A stretch of DNA of 64,000 nt, taken from contig JAJJXM010000055.1 in assembly GCA_024516155.1 (NCBI GenBank), positions 388,783 through 452,782 of the forward strand, read 5' to 3'. Below the pieces are notes generated by a model, which searched no databases, was not told where the DNA came from, and worked only from the letters and a program-made list of their open reading frames with translations. This DNA is from Pyronema omphalodes. Taxonomy: Eukaryota > Ascomycota > Pezizomycetes > Pezizales > Pyronemataceae. Positions within the stretch are counted from its first letter, which is position 1; every line of letters begins with the position of its first letter. Position numbers and translations under genes: made by a program. Below, one piece after another: positions 21,366-30,941 of this stretch.

Positions 21366-22699
21366 GACACCTCTTCTTCATTATCCAATAATTCCACGCT
21401 CGCCACTTTAACATTCGTCTTGGCGGGGCACGACGCAGCCATGTGGCCAAGGCCACCGCAGTAGAGGCAACGTCCTTCTGACAGGCGGGTCGCGCGCTCC
21501 TGTGCCGACAGTTTCTGACGGGGTTCCTGGGCGGGGGTTTGCTTGCTGGAGGAGGCGGTGGTGGCTTGGGTAGCGGGGGTAGGGCGACTGGTGGCGGGGG
21601 TGGCGGCGGTAGTGTGTTTAACGTGGCCGCGGTTGGTACGCAGCTTGCGGAGGTTCTCAAGTGCTCTCAATTGGGAATCCAATTTTTGGCACTGGTCAAC
21701 AAATTCGTGCATCGTAGCGGTGGGAGGGGCGCCAACCAACTTTTCGTGCAGCTCGAGTGACAGGCCGTTACGCGGAGCATCCATGGTGGCGGCTTCATCC
21801 CATCCTAACTCTGCGACCAGGCGTGAGAACTCTGCATAATAGTCCGAAAATTCGCGGTTGTTTTGTCGGAGATTTTGTAGTTTGAAACGAGCCGTTGCGC
21901 GCTCGTCCGGGTCTCCAAAGGTACGCTGTAAAATTTTAATGACGTCCTCGACGTCGTTGAGGGCCCAGCGGTTGCCATTTTCCTTGATATAAGGAAGAAT
22001 CTGATCCAAGGCGCGTCCGCGGAGGCGGCCCATGGCATAAGAAATCCGTTTATGAGGGGTTGGGAAGCGTAGTTCGTCGCTAACCGAATTGATGCGAAGC
22101 AAGGGGACAAAGCGGCGGAGGTCCTCCCTGTTGGACCCGTCGAAGGTTGGCGGATCCGAGATTTTGTCTCCGGTCACGCGGATGCCAGGGGAGGCGAGTA
22201 GCGCGTTGATGAGTTCACGCTGGCGGGTGAGCTCCTTCTCGTAGTAGTGAATTTCATTCGTATCCGCTTGTTCCTCCGGGGTTAGGAGGATTTCAGGGTC
22301 TCGGGGGGGGGGTCTTGGAATTGGTGCGATTATAGCGGGGGCGGGGGCTGCGGCTGCGGCTGTGGTAGGGGGTGCGGCGGTTCGCGGCACTGTTTCTGGG
22401 CCATTTGGATAAACCTGGACGGAGCCAGTCTGGATAACTACAGGGGGAATGGGGGCAGGGGTTGGAGCTTCCGGAGCGCGGGAGGCGACAGGGCTGGAGA
22501 CCCGAGTGCTGTTACGGGAGCCGGGGGTTTCCGCGAGGTGGTTTAAGAGATAGCCCGTGGGGTGGTCTTGGGCGTCTATGATGGATTGCGCGAGTTGTTT
22601 GGTGAAAGTAAGCGGTTCATGGCCGTCAGGGAACTGGGTCATGGAGGCAGCGTTCATAATTTGCTGCCAGTGTCCTTCGTCGATAAGTTTAACGTGCAT
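21353..22699 (-). CDS. G2 gag (448 residues)
   Basis: Structural capsid/nucleocapsid protein. The ATG at 22699 is chosen because MHVKLIDEGHWQQ is conserved in three copies and overlaps the ORF0 stop; an open frame continues upstream only as the shadow of ORF0. Features in order: a Pro/Ala-rich linker, PPRDPEILLTPEEQAD, the capsid-like region (YAMGRLRGRALDQILPYIKE, TFGDPDERATARFKLQNLRQ, REFSDYYAEFSRLVAELGW) and a single CCHC knuckle CLYCGGLGHMAASC near 21470-21430. No frameshift or stop is visible. It ends in TAA next to the frameshift signal, so Gag is expected to be the major product and Gag-Pol the minor one. Confidence 0.9.
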   Translation of the reverse strand: MHVKLIDEGHWQQIMNAASMTQFPDGHEPLTFTKQLAQSIIDAQDHPTGYLLNHLAETPGSRNSTRVSSPVASRAPEAPTPAPIPPVVIQTGSVQVYPNGPETVPRTAAPPTTAAAAAPAPAIIAPIPRPPPRDPEILLTPEEQADTNEIHYYEKELTRQRELINALLASPGIRVTGDKISDPPTFDGSNREDLRRFVPLLRINSVSDELRFPTPHKRISYAMGRLRGRALDQILPYIKENGNRWALNDVEDVIKILQRTFGDPDERATARFKLQNLRQNNREFSDYYAEFSRLVAELGWDEAATMDAPRNGLSLELHEKLVGAPPTATMHEFVDQCQKLDSQLRALENLRKLRTNRGHVKHTTAATPATSRPTPATQATTASSSKQTPAQEPRQKLSAQERATRLSEGRCLYCGGLGHMAASCPAKTNVKVASVELLDNEEEVSGKE

Positions 22700-22931
22700 T
22701 CTGGCGGGCTCGGAGGATTGGCTTGAGTCTGATGGTGTGGCGGACGTGCTCCTGGTAAGTGTAGTCCTGGAGTTCCCAGCGGACCACAAGGTAGCAGTGA
22801 TTTTCTGCTCTTCGGATGGTTCTTCGCACTGCGCCAGCGAATCTGTCGGAAATACCAAAGGTTTCGTTTAGGGTGTGCGTTTCCAGGGATTGTTTTAAGA
22901 CGTAGGTCCAAGCAGAACCGGTGGGGTTCAT
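22689..22931 (-). CDS. G2 leader ORF0, 80 residues
   Basis: An ATG at 22931, 35 bases after the LTR, opens an 80-codon frame with no damage. It begins MNPTGSAWTYVLKQSLETH and ends LKPILRARQNAR. The last 11 bases, ATGCACGTTAA, contain the gag start (22699) and the ORF0 stop (22691-22689). Three copies of this family in the window keep the overlap. I do not recognise the protein. Function is unknown; possible roles are a leader peptide that feeds gag by reinitiation or a small accessory protein. Confidence 0.75.
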   Translation of the reverse strand: MNPTGSAWTYVLKQSLETHTLNETFGISDRFAGAVRRTIRRAENHCYLVVRWELQDYTYQEHVRHTIRLKPILRARQNAR

Positions 22932-22955
22932 GCGTGTTGGTTGAATAATTATTCG

Positions 22956-22964
22956 ATCGAACGT
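22956..22964 (-). promoter_or_regulatory. G2 self-complementary primer-binding site
   Basis: Two bases after the 5' LTR, the minus-strand word ACGTTCGAT (22964-22956) is complementary to ATCGAACGT inside the LTR at 23182-23174. The latter lies about 40 bases downstream of TACATAAG, a weak TATA-like box. No tRNA-type primer site starting TGG is seen. Confidence 0.55.
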
Positions 22965-22966
22965 AA

Positions 22967-23495
22967 TGTCAGGGAACTAGGAACGGACGTTCAAAGAACA
23001 CACTGAACACTACCGGCGAGAGGGACTAGGCGGGTTCCAGGACGGGGAACGGAAAGACAAGGACCGAAGTGCTCGTCAGACGGACGACACACGAAACAGG
23101 GACAGGGACAAGGACAAGAATGACGTGGGACTGGAAGGAGAAGTCTTTATTAGGAGCAAGGGAAAGACACAAGACGTTCGATGGAGAACTCGACAACGGG
23201 GAGGCAAGCCTCCTTATGTACAAAGGGGCGGCCAGCACTCTTGCTGGGCCGTCATCCAACATCGCTACATGAAAGCTTCCGTTCTCCATCAATTCACCTG
23301 CGACGCCACAGCTCTCCAGCTCATGGTACGTCATCCATCATCAATCAGTCTATCAATCACAACGGCACGGCACACACAACAACACAACGACAACACAACA
23401 CAACACGGCAAGACAACGGCACGATGTCGACAACAACAACGACAACACAATGATGACGCAACAACACAACGGCTCGTCAGCTGTGTGCCGTGACA
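22967..23495 (-). repeat. G2 5' LTR
   Basis: Minus-strand ends TGTCACGGCACACAG and GTTCCCTGACA; 529 bp, same length as its partner. TACATAAG with the GGAGGCTTGCCTCC palindrome precedes the probable RNA start near 23182. Confidence 0.95.
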
Positions 23496-23496
23496 G

Positions 23497-23922
23497 CGCG
23501 ACGAGTTGGCCCTCCTCAAACGCCGTAAGGTGCTGGTCCTCTTCGAAGCGCGAAGGGTTACCGAATACTTCACCGCGAGGAAAACCGATCAATGTCGACG
23601 GTGCCAACTCTACGGCCACCACCACGCAACCTGCACTGGACCATCCGGACCGATCTGCGCCCTCTGTGGAAAAGAACACCCCACGGAGAACCACAACTGC
23701 ACCGAATGCCCGACGAGAAACGGTAAGTCGTGCTCACACACTAAGTACGAATGCAGAAACTGCGTCGAGGCTGGCATCCCCGAACATGACCATCCCGCCT
23801 TTCACAAACAATGGCCGACTCGCCTCCGCATCCACAAGGAAGCCAGAGAGGCAACCCAACCCGCCGCCTCTACCTCACCCAACCCTACAGACAAAGAAAC
23901 CGACATGATCCAACATGTCTAA
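23497..23922 (+). pseudogene. Family-B LINE ORF1, C-terminal part
   Basis: Encodes the nucleic-acid-binding half of ORF1: LKRRKVLVLFEARRVTEYF, then zinc knuckles CRRCQLYGHHHATC and CALCGKEHPTENHNC, then a Cys/His-rich block (SCSHTKYECRNC) and HDHPAFHKQWPTRLRIH. It ends TDMIQHV with TAA at 23920-23922. The ORF2 ATG (23915) lies inside this end, in ATGTCTAA. The N-terminus was removed at the junction with the G2 LTR. Confidence 0.88.
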
Positions 23923-26900
23923 TTACGACCAATTGGCAACGACAATCCGAATAGTTTCCCATAACATGAATCGTCAACGCCCAGCCCTCGACTCCCTCCT
24001 AAACAGCGCCTGCACAACAGCAGACATCATCCTGCTACAGGAAATCAACATCACCGACCCCGCCTTCGCCACCACCCACCCCGCCTTCACGTTGGTCCTG
24101 CCCCCCCGCGGTGACAGAGCCTCCAACAGGACAGCGGCGTATATCAACCGCACAAACCCTTACCTGAAAGTATTACAACGCACAGACATATGTACAGACC
24201 CGGACCTCCAGGTCCTCGAGGTAGGTACAGATCTCATCCCCGCGTTTTTCCTTTTAAATATTTATAATGAACGTGACCCCGAAACCCAAACCTACACAAT
24301 TCCCCGCTCCCTATCACCCCTTTCCCTCCCACGCAGATGCGTTATAACAGGTGACCTCAACGCTCACCACGCTCTATGGAACTCCGCAACACGCACCCCC
24401 AAACGTGCCAGTGAACTGGTACACCTTATAGAACAGAAAAATTGGAGATTGGTTTCCGTCCCAGACACCCCGACACACTACTACCAACGGGGGACTAGAT
24501 TCTCCGTTATCGACTTGACCCTGGCCTCGCCAGCCATGATGGAAGAGGTAGGAAACTGGGCCATAGACGATGAATTAGCCACCGGGTCGGACCACGAAGT
24601 AATTCGCTTCGACATCCAAACTGTGCACCCAGACATAGAACCTACCCCCCCACCGGAACGTCTCAACTGGCGGAAAACAGACTGGGCCTTGTTCTCCACG
24701 ACCCTCCAAGCATCCATCTCCGCATCGACAACATAGTGGAGTCAATACGCCTCCAACCCCACACCCGAAAACCTCGATGCCTGGGCGCGCCACGCGAGAG
24801 AACATATCCTCGATGCAGCTCGCGCCTCCACCCCCGTACTACAAGTCACCCCCCGATCGAAACGTTGGTGGACGGTGGAAGTCACCACCGCCAGAAAGGA
24901 TATGACCCGCGCAAAAAGAAGGTGGAAATCAACAGGCTCAGACACTAACCACACCATTTACCGCCGCCTACGAAACATGTATCACCGTTAGATAAGACAT
25001 GCCAAGGATGCGATGTGGAAAGAGTATCTGGCTCAGGCAGAAGGACTAGACGTCTGGAGGGCCTTCAAATACACAAACCCGCGCCGTGCCCAACTCACTC
25101 CGAATATCCGCGCCACAATCAACGGTAGGGAGGAACTCTGCAGTTCGTTCGACAGGAAAGTAGAGGCATTTCAGATGTTATTCCCCCCACCAGCTTCCCC
25201 GCCCCCCTCATCCACCCTCCACTGTCGCAGAGAGACAGCGTGGACGACCTTCTCGCCGTCGGAGGTCAAACAAGCCATCTTTACCTCTTCCCCCTCGAAA
25301 GCCCCAGGGCCCGACGGGATAACCTTTGGTTGTCCCCGCCAAGTGTATCTCGCCGTCCCCACATACCTAACCAATCTATACTCGACGCTGGGCACTGTAG
25401 GGTACCATCCCCGCGGGTGGAGACAGGCCACGACGGTAATTATACCAAAACCTAACAAACCCGACTACGCAAATCCAAAGGCATACCGCCCAATCGCCCT
25501 GCTGAACTGCCTTGGAAAAACGTTAGAGAAATTAATGGCGACTCGGCTCGGACAACTCGCGGAGACCCGGGAACTGTTACACCGAGACCAAATAGGAGGC
25601 CGTCCGCAGCGATCCGCCATCGACGCCGCAATGGCACTCGTCCACGACATTGTAATGGGTAAGCAACAGAAACTTATCACCACAGCACTTTTCCTAGACG
25701 TACGCGGAGCTTTCGACAATGTCTCCGCCGACTGCCTTCAGCAGACACTACACCAGCTAGGCTGCCCCCGACAAATCCGAACATGGTGCGAAACCTTCCT
25801 CGCCGAAAGGACGACCGCTCTATCCTTCGACGGACAAACAGATCGCCAACGCCCAATTAAAACGGGAATCCCCCAGGGTTCCCCAGCATCACCGATCCTG
25901 TTCCTCCTGTTCTTAAGACCGCTCTTCGACGCACTACTGCAGGAACACCCGTTCGCGTGGACCCCCAGTTACATGGATGACGTCGCAATCGTCGTACAGA
26001 GTCGAACCCGGAAAGAAAACGCGCGCCTCCTGGAAAAAGTCACCAAAACAGCATTCACTTGGGCAGCTTCCAACGCTGTGGCCTTTGACGACTCAAAGAC
26101 GGAACTCCCCCATTTCCACTGGGCGAGGTCAGCTACAATCACAGACAATGGAAAAGTAAAACTACCGAACGGTACGATAGTGAGCCCTGGGACGCAGGGA
26201 GGAGAAAAAGATGTTGTACGATGGATTGGTATGTACCTAGACAGACGCCTTACCTTTAAAGCACATGTACGTAGAAAAACAGCCGCCGCACAAAGAACGC
26301 TCAACGCGCTATGCCGATTAGCAAGATATGAAACAGGTCTGTCTCCCCTCGCGACCCGACTAATTTTCCAGGCATGCGTCCAAACCCGTGCGGACTTTGG
26401 CGCGGAGATATGGTGGACGCGTGTGAACCTGGCTATTGAGGCTTTCAATAGAGAGGCTTATTCGATCAGTCGTTCTTCGTTTGAAAGATATTCAACAAAT
26501 AGATTTCCCAAGAAGCTAGGGAGTAAACTAATCGATCACAGGCCGAATAAACTTAAGGGTCTCGTCCTGAGGTATTGGTGTAGAATGGTAACGTCGTAAC
26601 AAGAGATCAAGTTGCTGATGCTGGAGGAGACGGTGGGAAGACTTAGGGTCTTTTATAGACTTTCGTCTACAAGTTCGCCCAGACTTCCCAAGGGAACCAA
26701 CTTCCAAACTAAGCTTAGGAGATAAGACGTGAGTCAATCCCTTGACAAATCTGCCGATGGCTCGCATCATGCTGCATGCGCAATTATATTAATTGCTCAC
26801 TTGCATGATGTGCCTCGTCTCAGATTAATCTTTGACATTCCTCGCCGTGCTACCACACCTTCCAATCAGGTATTGGGGTTAAGCGCCTAGTCGAGGGTTA

Positions 26901-29217
26901 CTCCACTTGAGCGCATAATGCAATGACTCCTCCGATAATAACATGTGAGTCATATATCGCATGAGCCGTCTTGATCATAGATCTCCCTAGAGAATCTCGA
27001 TTGCGAGTGAAGGAATCTGACATCATAAGGCAGACTATGCCTTACCGGAGCGCACTGCCCCGTCACATTCCTGTGTGATGTCATAACAGCCCCACCTACG
27101 CGCACTTGCGCGCAGCCACACCCTGGTGTGTACGCAAACGCCGTCTTATCTTGCAGTTGGTAGTCATTGGCCTAAGGTCGCGTCATATCAGTTCCATCCA
27201 ACAGTTTCCCTGAGTGGTGTTCCTTGCTGCAGGACGTCGTCTCATGCTAACGCAATCTTGACCCTTGTCCTGAGCTCCACTCCTGTTGGCTGACTAGACT
27301 CTGCCTTGTTCCTTGGCCGACTATCCGCCCAACTCAGACCTCGGATGATCCTATTCGTCTGCCTTGCACTGTCCTGAGAATTCCCTTCTCTTGCAAGCCC
27401 TCTGGTAGCCGTGCTTGGTGGAACACAACCTCAAGTATAAGGAGGTGTCCTTTCGCCGTCGTCTTCTGTCTCCATCAGCGTCGTCTGTAGTTTTCTCATG
27501 GGTAAGTCGACACCCATGAGGTAAGTTGTTCCTCGTTCCCATCCATCTGTGATCCTCCCAAACTGACAGTGAATAACAGGTAGCGACGCCTCGGGCCGGG
27601 ATCCTCGTGAGGTCCTTTCGGAAAGTCACGAATCACGTGACGTGGCTAGCTGGAGCTCCTCAGGGGGTTCCGGCCCGGGATACTAACCTTATTATTCATT
27701 CTCCTGTCGAGTTTGCCATGTTCTCTAAATGTTATACATGTTACCTATTCTATACTCACACAATATAGGGTGTGACAACGCGACAGAGAGACCTTGCCTC
27801 GAAACTACAAACCCAACAAAATTCAGCCCTACGCCGCATACTCAACGCCTTTAACTCGACTCCCACACTGGCGCTCCATAACGAGACCGCGCTACCTCCG
27901 GTATCGATACGCCTGGACCACAAGCAACGCCAATACGCACTTCGCGTCCTCACTCTCCCTCCGACACACCCGATCGCACGCCGGTGTCCCACATCCTTCC
28001 CCATACCGAGCTTACAATCCGCCGCTATTGAGATCGCAAACGAGTACGACCACCCGTGGCACAACACCACGCGACAGCCCACGCGCCTCCTCAGCGCTCT
28101 ACACTCTCTCTCGCCTTGGCTCCCTCTCAACGCACCGGTCGAAGACACCTCCCTCCCCGTTCCGCTCGACGCCGACGAAAACCTCTTAACCGTCGACATC
28201 CCCACAGCCCCGAAACCCGAGACAGCGCACGCCCACCTCCTACTCCTCGACAACCTCAGACGACGCTGCAATGTCATCATCGCCTACACGGACAGGTCGC
28301 AGACCGCGTCTGGCACCGGCGCCGGATACACCATCACCACTGGACTACCCACCACCATTAACGCCATCGTACCTATGGGAGACACAGCTGAAGTGTTCGA
28401 TGCAGAGGTGCGCGCAATTCAAGAATGCCTCTTAACGTGCTTGAAATACATCGCTCGCCTCAACCTCCACGACCGTCGACTGCACAATCTTAGCGACAAC
28501 AAAGCTGCGCTCCAACGTGCCTCACACCTCCGACGCGGCCCCGGCCAGGAAATAGCCCACACTATACATGAGACGGCCGAAGCCCTGCTACAACACGACG
28601 TCACAGTCACCCTCCACTGGATCCCCGGTCACTCCGACATACCCGGCAGCGATGCCACAGACCGCCTGGCTAAACAAGCCACCGAATCCCTCCCCCGTGC
28701 GAATCTACCCATTACACTCACCTGGCTACGCAAGAAAACACGCGAGAAGACCGTCGCCGAGTGCACACACTGGTACTCCTCCTCCGATCGACCACACACA
28801 TACTCTGCCCCGCACCGGAGACGCATGGATCCCATCTACGTCGACAACCCCCGGTGGCTCTCTACCGCGATCCTTGGCCTCCGTACAGGACACAGATACT
28901 TTCTGGACTGCCTGGCACACCCGCCGACAGACTCCTACCCATCGCGACATTGTAGCTGCCCGCTACACCCCCCTCAAACCCCTCGGCACCTGCTCCTCAG
29001 CTGCCGAGACCACCAGGACGCCCGGACAACACTTCGACAGGATCTCAAACTCCACAGGAATTCCCGGATCAATTTGGACAACATCCTCTACACCCCCTCC
29101 GGCACAAAGGCTCTCTCTTCGTTTATCTCCGCGACAAAGGTCGCTACTTCGGTATGGGCTCCTGCCAGGTTAAGTAGGACTCGCAGGCGAGACCACCCCC
29201 GTTTCATTGACAGCTAA
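23915..29217 (+). pseudogene. Family-B LINE ORF2, split by LTR, two stops
   Basis: APE endonuclease (LLQEINI, GDLNAHHALWN, VIDLTLASP, GSDHEVIRF), RT (SPSKAPGPDG, AYRPIALLNCLGKTLEKLMA, LFLDVRGAFDNVSAD, GIPQGSPASP, SYMDDVAIV), then after the LTR the connector, RNase H (YTDRSQTASGTGAGYTI, EVFDAEV, HWIPGH) and the C-terminal CCHC (CSCPLHPPQTPRHLLLSC). TAG stops at 24734-24736 and 24988-24990 are in frame. The frame resumes exactly after one copy of ACGCG is removed (26417-26421 and 27778-27782). In RNase H the usual TDGS is TDRS. An otherwise good copy killed by point mutations and one insertion. Confidence 0.9.
26422..27777. mobile_element. Solo LTR S2 (1356 bp) with ACGCG duplication
   Basis: Begins TGTGAACCTGGC and ends AGGGTGTGACA, flanked by perfect ACGCG copies at 26417-26421 and 27778-27782. 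Removing it restores the LINE ORF2 frame (TGG-TGG-ACG-CGA-CAG). I find no internal coding region and no repeat of its ends inside it, so I call a solo LTR; a short non-autonomous LTR element is the alternative. It does not resemble the other LTRs here. Confidence 0.88.
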
Positions 29218-29845
29218 TAAGCAGTACCGCTTGACTTCTCCGTGCGTTATAGATTCGTCGTTCTCTTTTGACATCATGTATTCCTTCTCATTTTCTTTGC
29301 TTTTCTGTTTCCTTTGTTATCGCGGGCGGAGTTGGATAGGAGAAGACAGTGGAAGGAGAAGGGACCGGGGTAGGAAGGGGGGATGGGATTGCGCGATGAG
29401 AGTTTTTCCTTTGATTATTTCCTTTCTTTTGTTTTGTTTTTAAGGGCGGAAGGGGTATACGGCATTGCACGAGGAGAGAGAGGCGCGATGGGAAGGGGCA
29501 GAGTGGGCCGGCGGAGGTTATCTTTTTCTTTTTGCTCGTGGAGGAAATAAAGGCGGGAAAAACGGCTAAAACATGGGAGGGGAAGGGTGGAGAAAGAGAG
29601 GACACCCGGCGCGGTGGCCTCTGTGCGAACAGGGCACTGGAACAGCAGACGCGGTTGGACAACAAGACCAACGAAGTAACAGTGGGGACAGGACCACAAA
29701 ATCACAGCCTAAGGGAGGATCAGCGGAGGTAGAGACGGGACTTTGTTTTGTTTTTGCTTTTGACTTTCCATGTACTATAAACCTGTACCCTCGTCATAAC
29801 CAATAAGGTTGCATACGAGTAATGAATAAACAAACAAACAAACAG
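29218..29845 (+). other. Family-B LINE 3' UTR with terminal hairpin and (CAAA)n tail
   Basis: Contains the block found in all LINE and solo 3' UTRs here: a purine-rich lead-in, CCCGGCGCGGTGGCCTC, GTGCGAACAGGGCACTGG and CAGACGCGGTTGG. Then come a T-rich stretch, the AACC-AATAA-GGTT hairpin (29798-29810) and the tail. This is probably what the RT recognises to start reverse transcription. No internal A-tract follows the ORF2 stop, unlike families A and C. Confidence 0.75.
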
Positions 29846-29852
29846 CTGTGAT

Positions 29853-30173
29853 CACTGCCCACTACATCCCCCACAGACCCCAAAGCACCTAATCCTCTCA
29901 TGCCCGAACTTCAACACACAGCGGACTGAACTACGCCGAACACTACACATCCCCCGACGACGCCAACTGACTCTCCCCACGATCTTGTATACGACCGCCG
30001 GCACAAAAGCTCTATCTACCATGATCTCGGACACCAAGGTGGCGACCGCCGAATGGGCACACGCGAAGTTGAGTACTCACCCCGCAGAGGAGGACACCCC
30101 TCGTACACTGACGACAGGCTGGGGGACGCTGCTGGACCTAACGGACGAGCACGCGGAAACCCACGATAACTAA
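29853..30173 (+). pseudogene. Family-A ORF2 C-terminus
   Basis: Open frame covering the end of the C-terminal zinc finger (CPLHPPQTPKHLILSCPNF), TAGTKALSTMISDTKVATAEWAHAKLS and the family-A ending TGWGTLLDLTDEH. It has no start codon because the insertion is truncated. It matches the end of the copy at 1-2801 and confirms family A as a distinct lineage. Confidence 0.85.
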
Positions 30174-30928
30174 TGAGAAAAAAAAAAAAAAAAAAAAAAA
30201 AAAAAGAAACAAAAAAAAAAAAAAAAGAAGAAAAAATAGGAATGACGACGGGAGGAAGGGCAGGAGAGAGGGAGGAGACACAGGGGACGAGGAGCGAGGC
30301 AGAAGGGGCAGGAGGAGCAACGGAGGGACGAGGAGTATTACTTTTCCTGTTTTTCTTTTGTTTCTTTGGGGACGGTCATGAGGGACGTGAGATGGGCGGG
30401 GAGGCGAAGATGTAAGGCGCGCGGGAGAGGAGATCGGAGACGGTGACGAGTGAGAGGTGATGATGCGGGGCGATAGAGAAGGGGAAGAGGCGCGGACGGG
30501 AGGGAGCAACGGAGAAGAGTGAGAAGGGGAGAGCGGATGAGTTGAGGACGAAAGGGGAGAGAGGGGAGGCGCGGGGGCGGTGGCCCGGAGGAGTTACTTT
30601 TTCTTTTTTTTGTTCTGTATTTGCTTTGTGGAGGAAACAAAGGCGGGAAAATGGTTAAAAATGGGAGGGGAAGGGTGGAGGAAATTGGGGATCGACCCGG
30701 CGAGGTGGCCTCCGAGCGCACAGGGCTCCTTGGATCTAACGACGCGAGATGAAAACCTGCATGACGAGACTTGGGAGACTACACTCCCACCCACATAGAC
30801 AGCTCTGGGGCTTACCCAGTGGGAACCTGGCATCACCCCCAGGTTCTCAACATTGTACTTAATTTGTAGATACCGCCATAACCTTACGGTTGGATGCGTG
30901 TATGAATAAAGAAATAAAATAAATAAAT
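29853..30928 (+). mobile_element. Family-A LINE, 5'-truncated, with 13-bp duplication
   Basis: A 1.1-kb 3' end flanked by AAACAGCTGTGAT at 29840-29852 and 30929-30941. It holds the last ~107 codons of ORF2, an A-tract right after the stop (30178-30205), a purine-rich 3' UTR, the shared CCCGGCGAGGTGGCCTC block (about 30697), the hairpin AACC-TTAC-GGTT (30880-30891) and a (TAAA)n tail. A typical truncated target-primed insertion. Confidence 0.88.
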
Positions 30929-30941
30929 AAACAGCTGTGAT

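Larger units (their letters stand above)
17092..23495 (-). mobile_element. G2: Ty3/gypsy chromovirus, 6.4 kb, young
   Basis: Order on the minus strand: 5' LTR (23495-22967), self-complementary primer site, ORF0, gag, -1 frameshift signal, protease, RT, RNase H, integrase, chromodomain, polypurine tract, 3' LTR (17620-17092). Both LTRs are 529 bp with about six differences by eye, so the insertion is recent. Pol has three frameshifts and one nonsense codon; gag and ORF0 are open. The flanks do not form a target duplication: the left is a solo-element fragment and the right is a family-B LINE, pointing to recombination. Confidence 0.93.
23496..29845 (+). mobile_element. Family-B Tad1-like LINE, interrupted by solo LTR S2
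   Basis: Starts within ORF1 at the G2 LTR, so its 5' part is lost. It contains the ORF1 C-terminus, all of ORF2 (split at 26421) and a 3' UTR that ends with AACC-AATAA-GGTT (29798-29810), GCATACGAGTAATGAATAAA and a (CAAA)n tail. ORF2 has two in-frame stops. Its 3' UTR is the one shared with solo elements 1, 2 and 4. A second, minus-strand piece of this family is at 45910-46978. Confidence 0.9.

Noticed and set aside
26417..27782. Intron in the family-B ORF2
   Set aside because: The segment starts TGTG and ends GACA with a perfect 5-bp duplication, not GT-AG; it is an LTR insertion.
29288..29671. Serine/proline-rich ORFs opposite purine-rich 3' UTRs (also 2731-3141, 4318-4590, 30138-30509)
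   Set aside because: They are the complement of GA-rich untranslated sequence; no motif, and open only because of composition.
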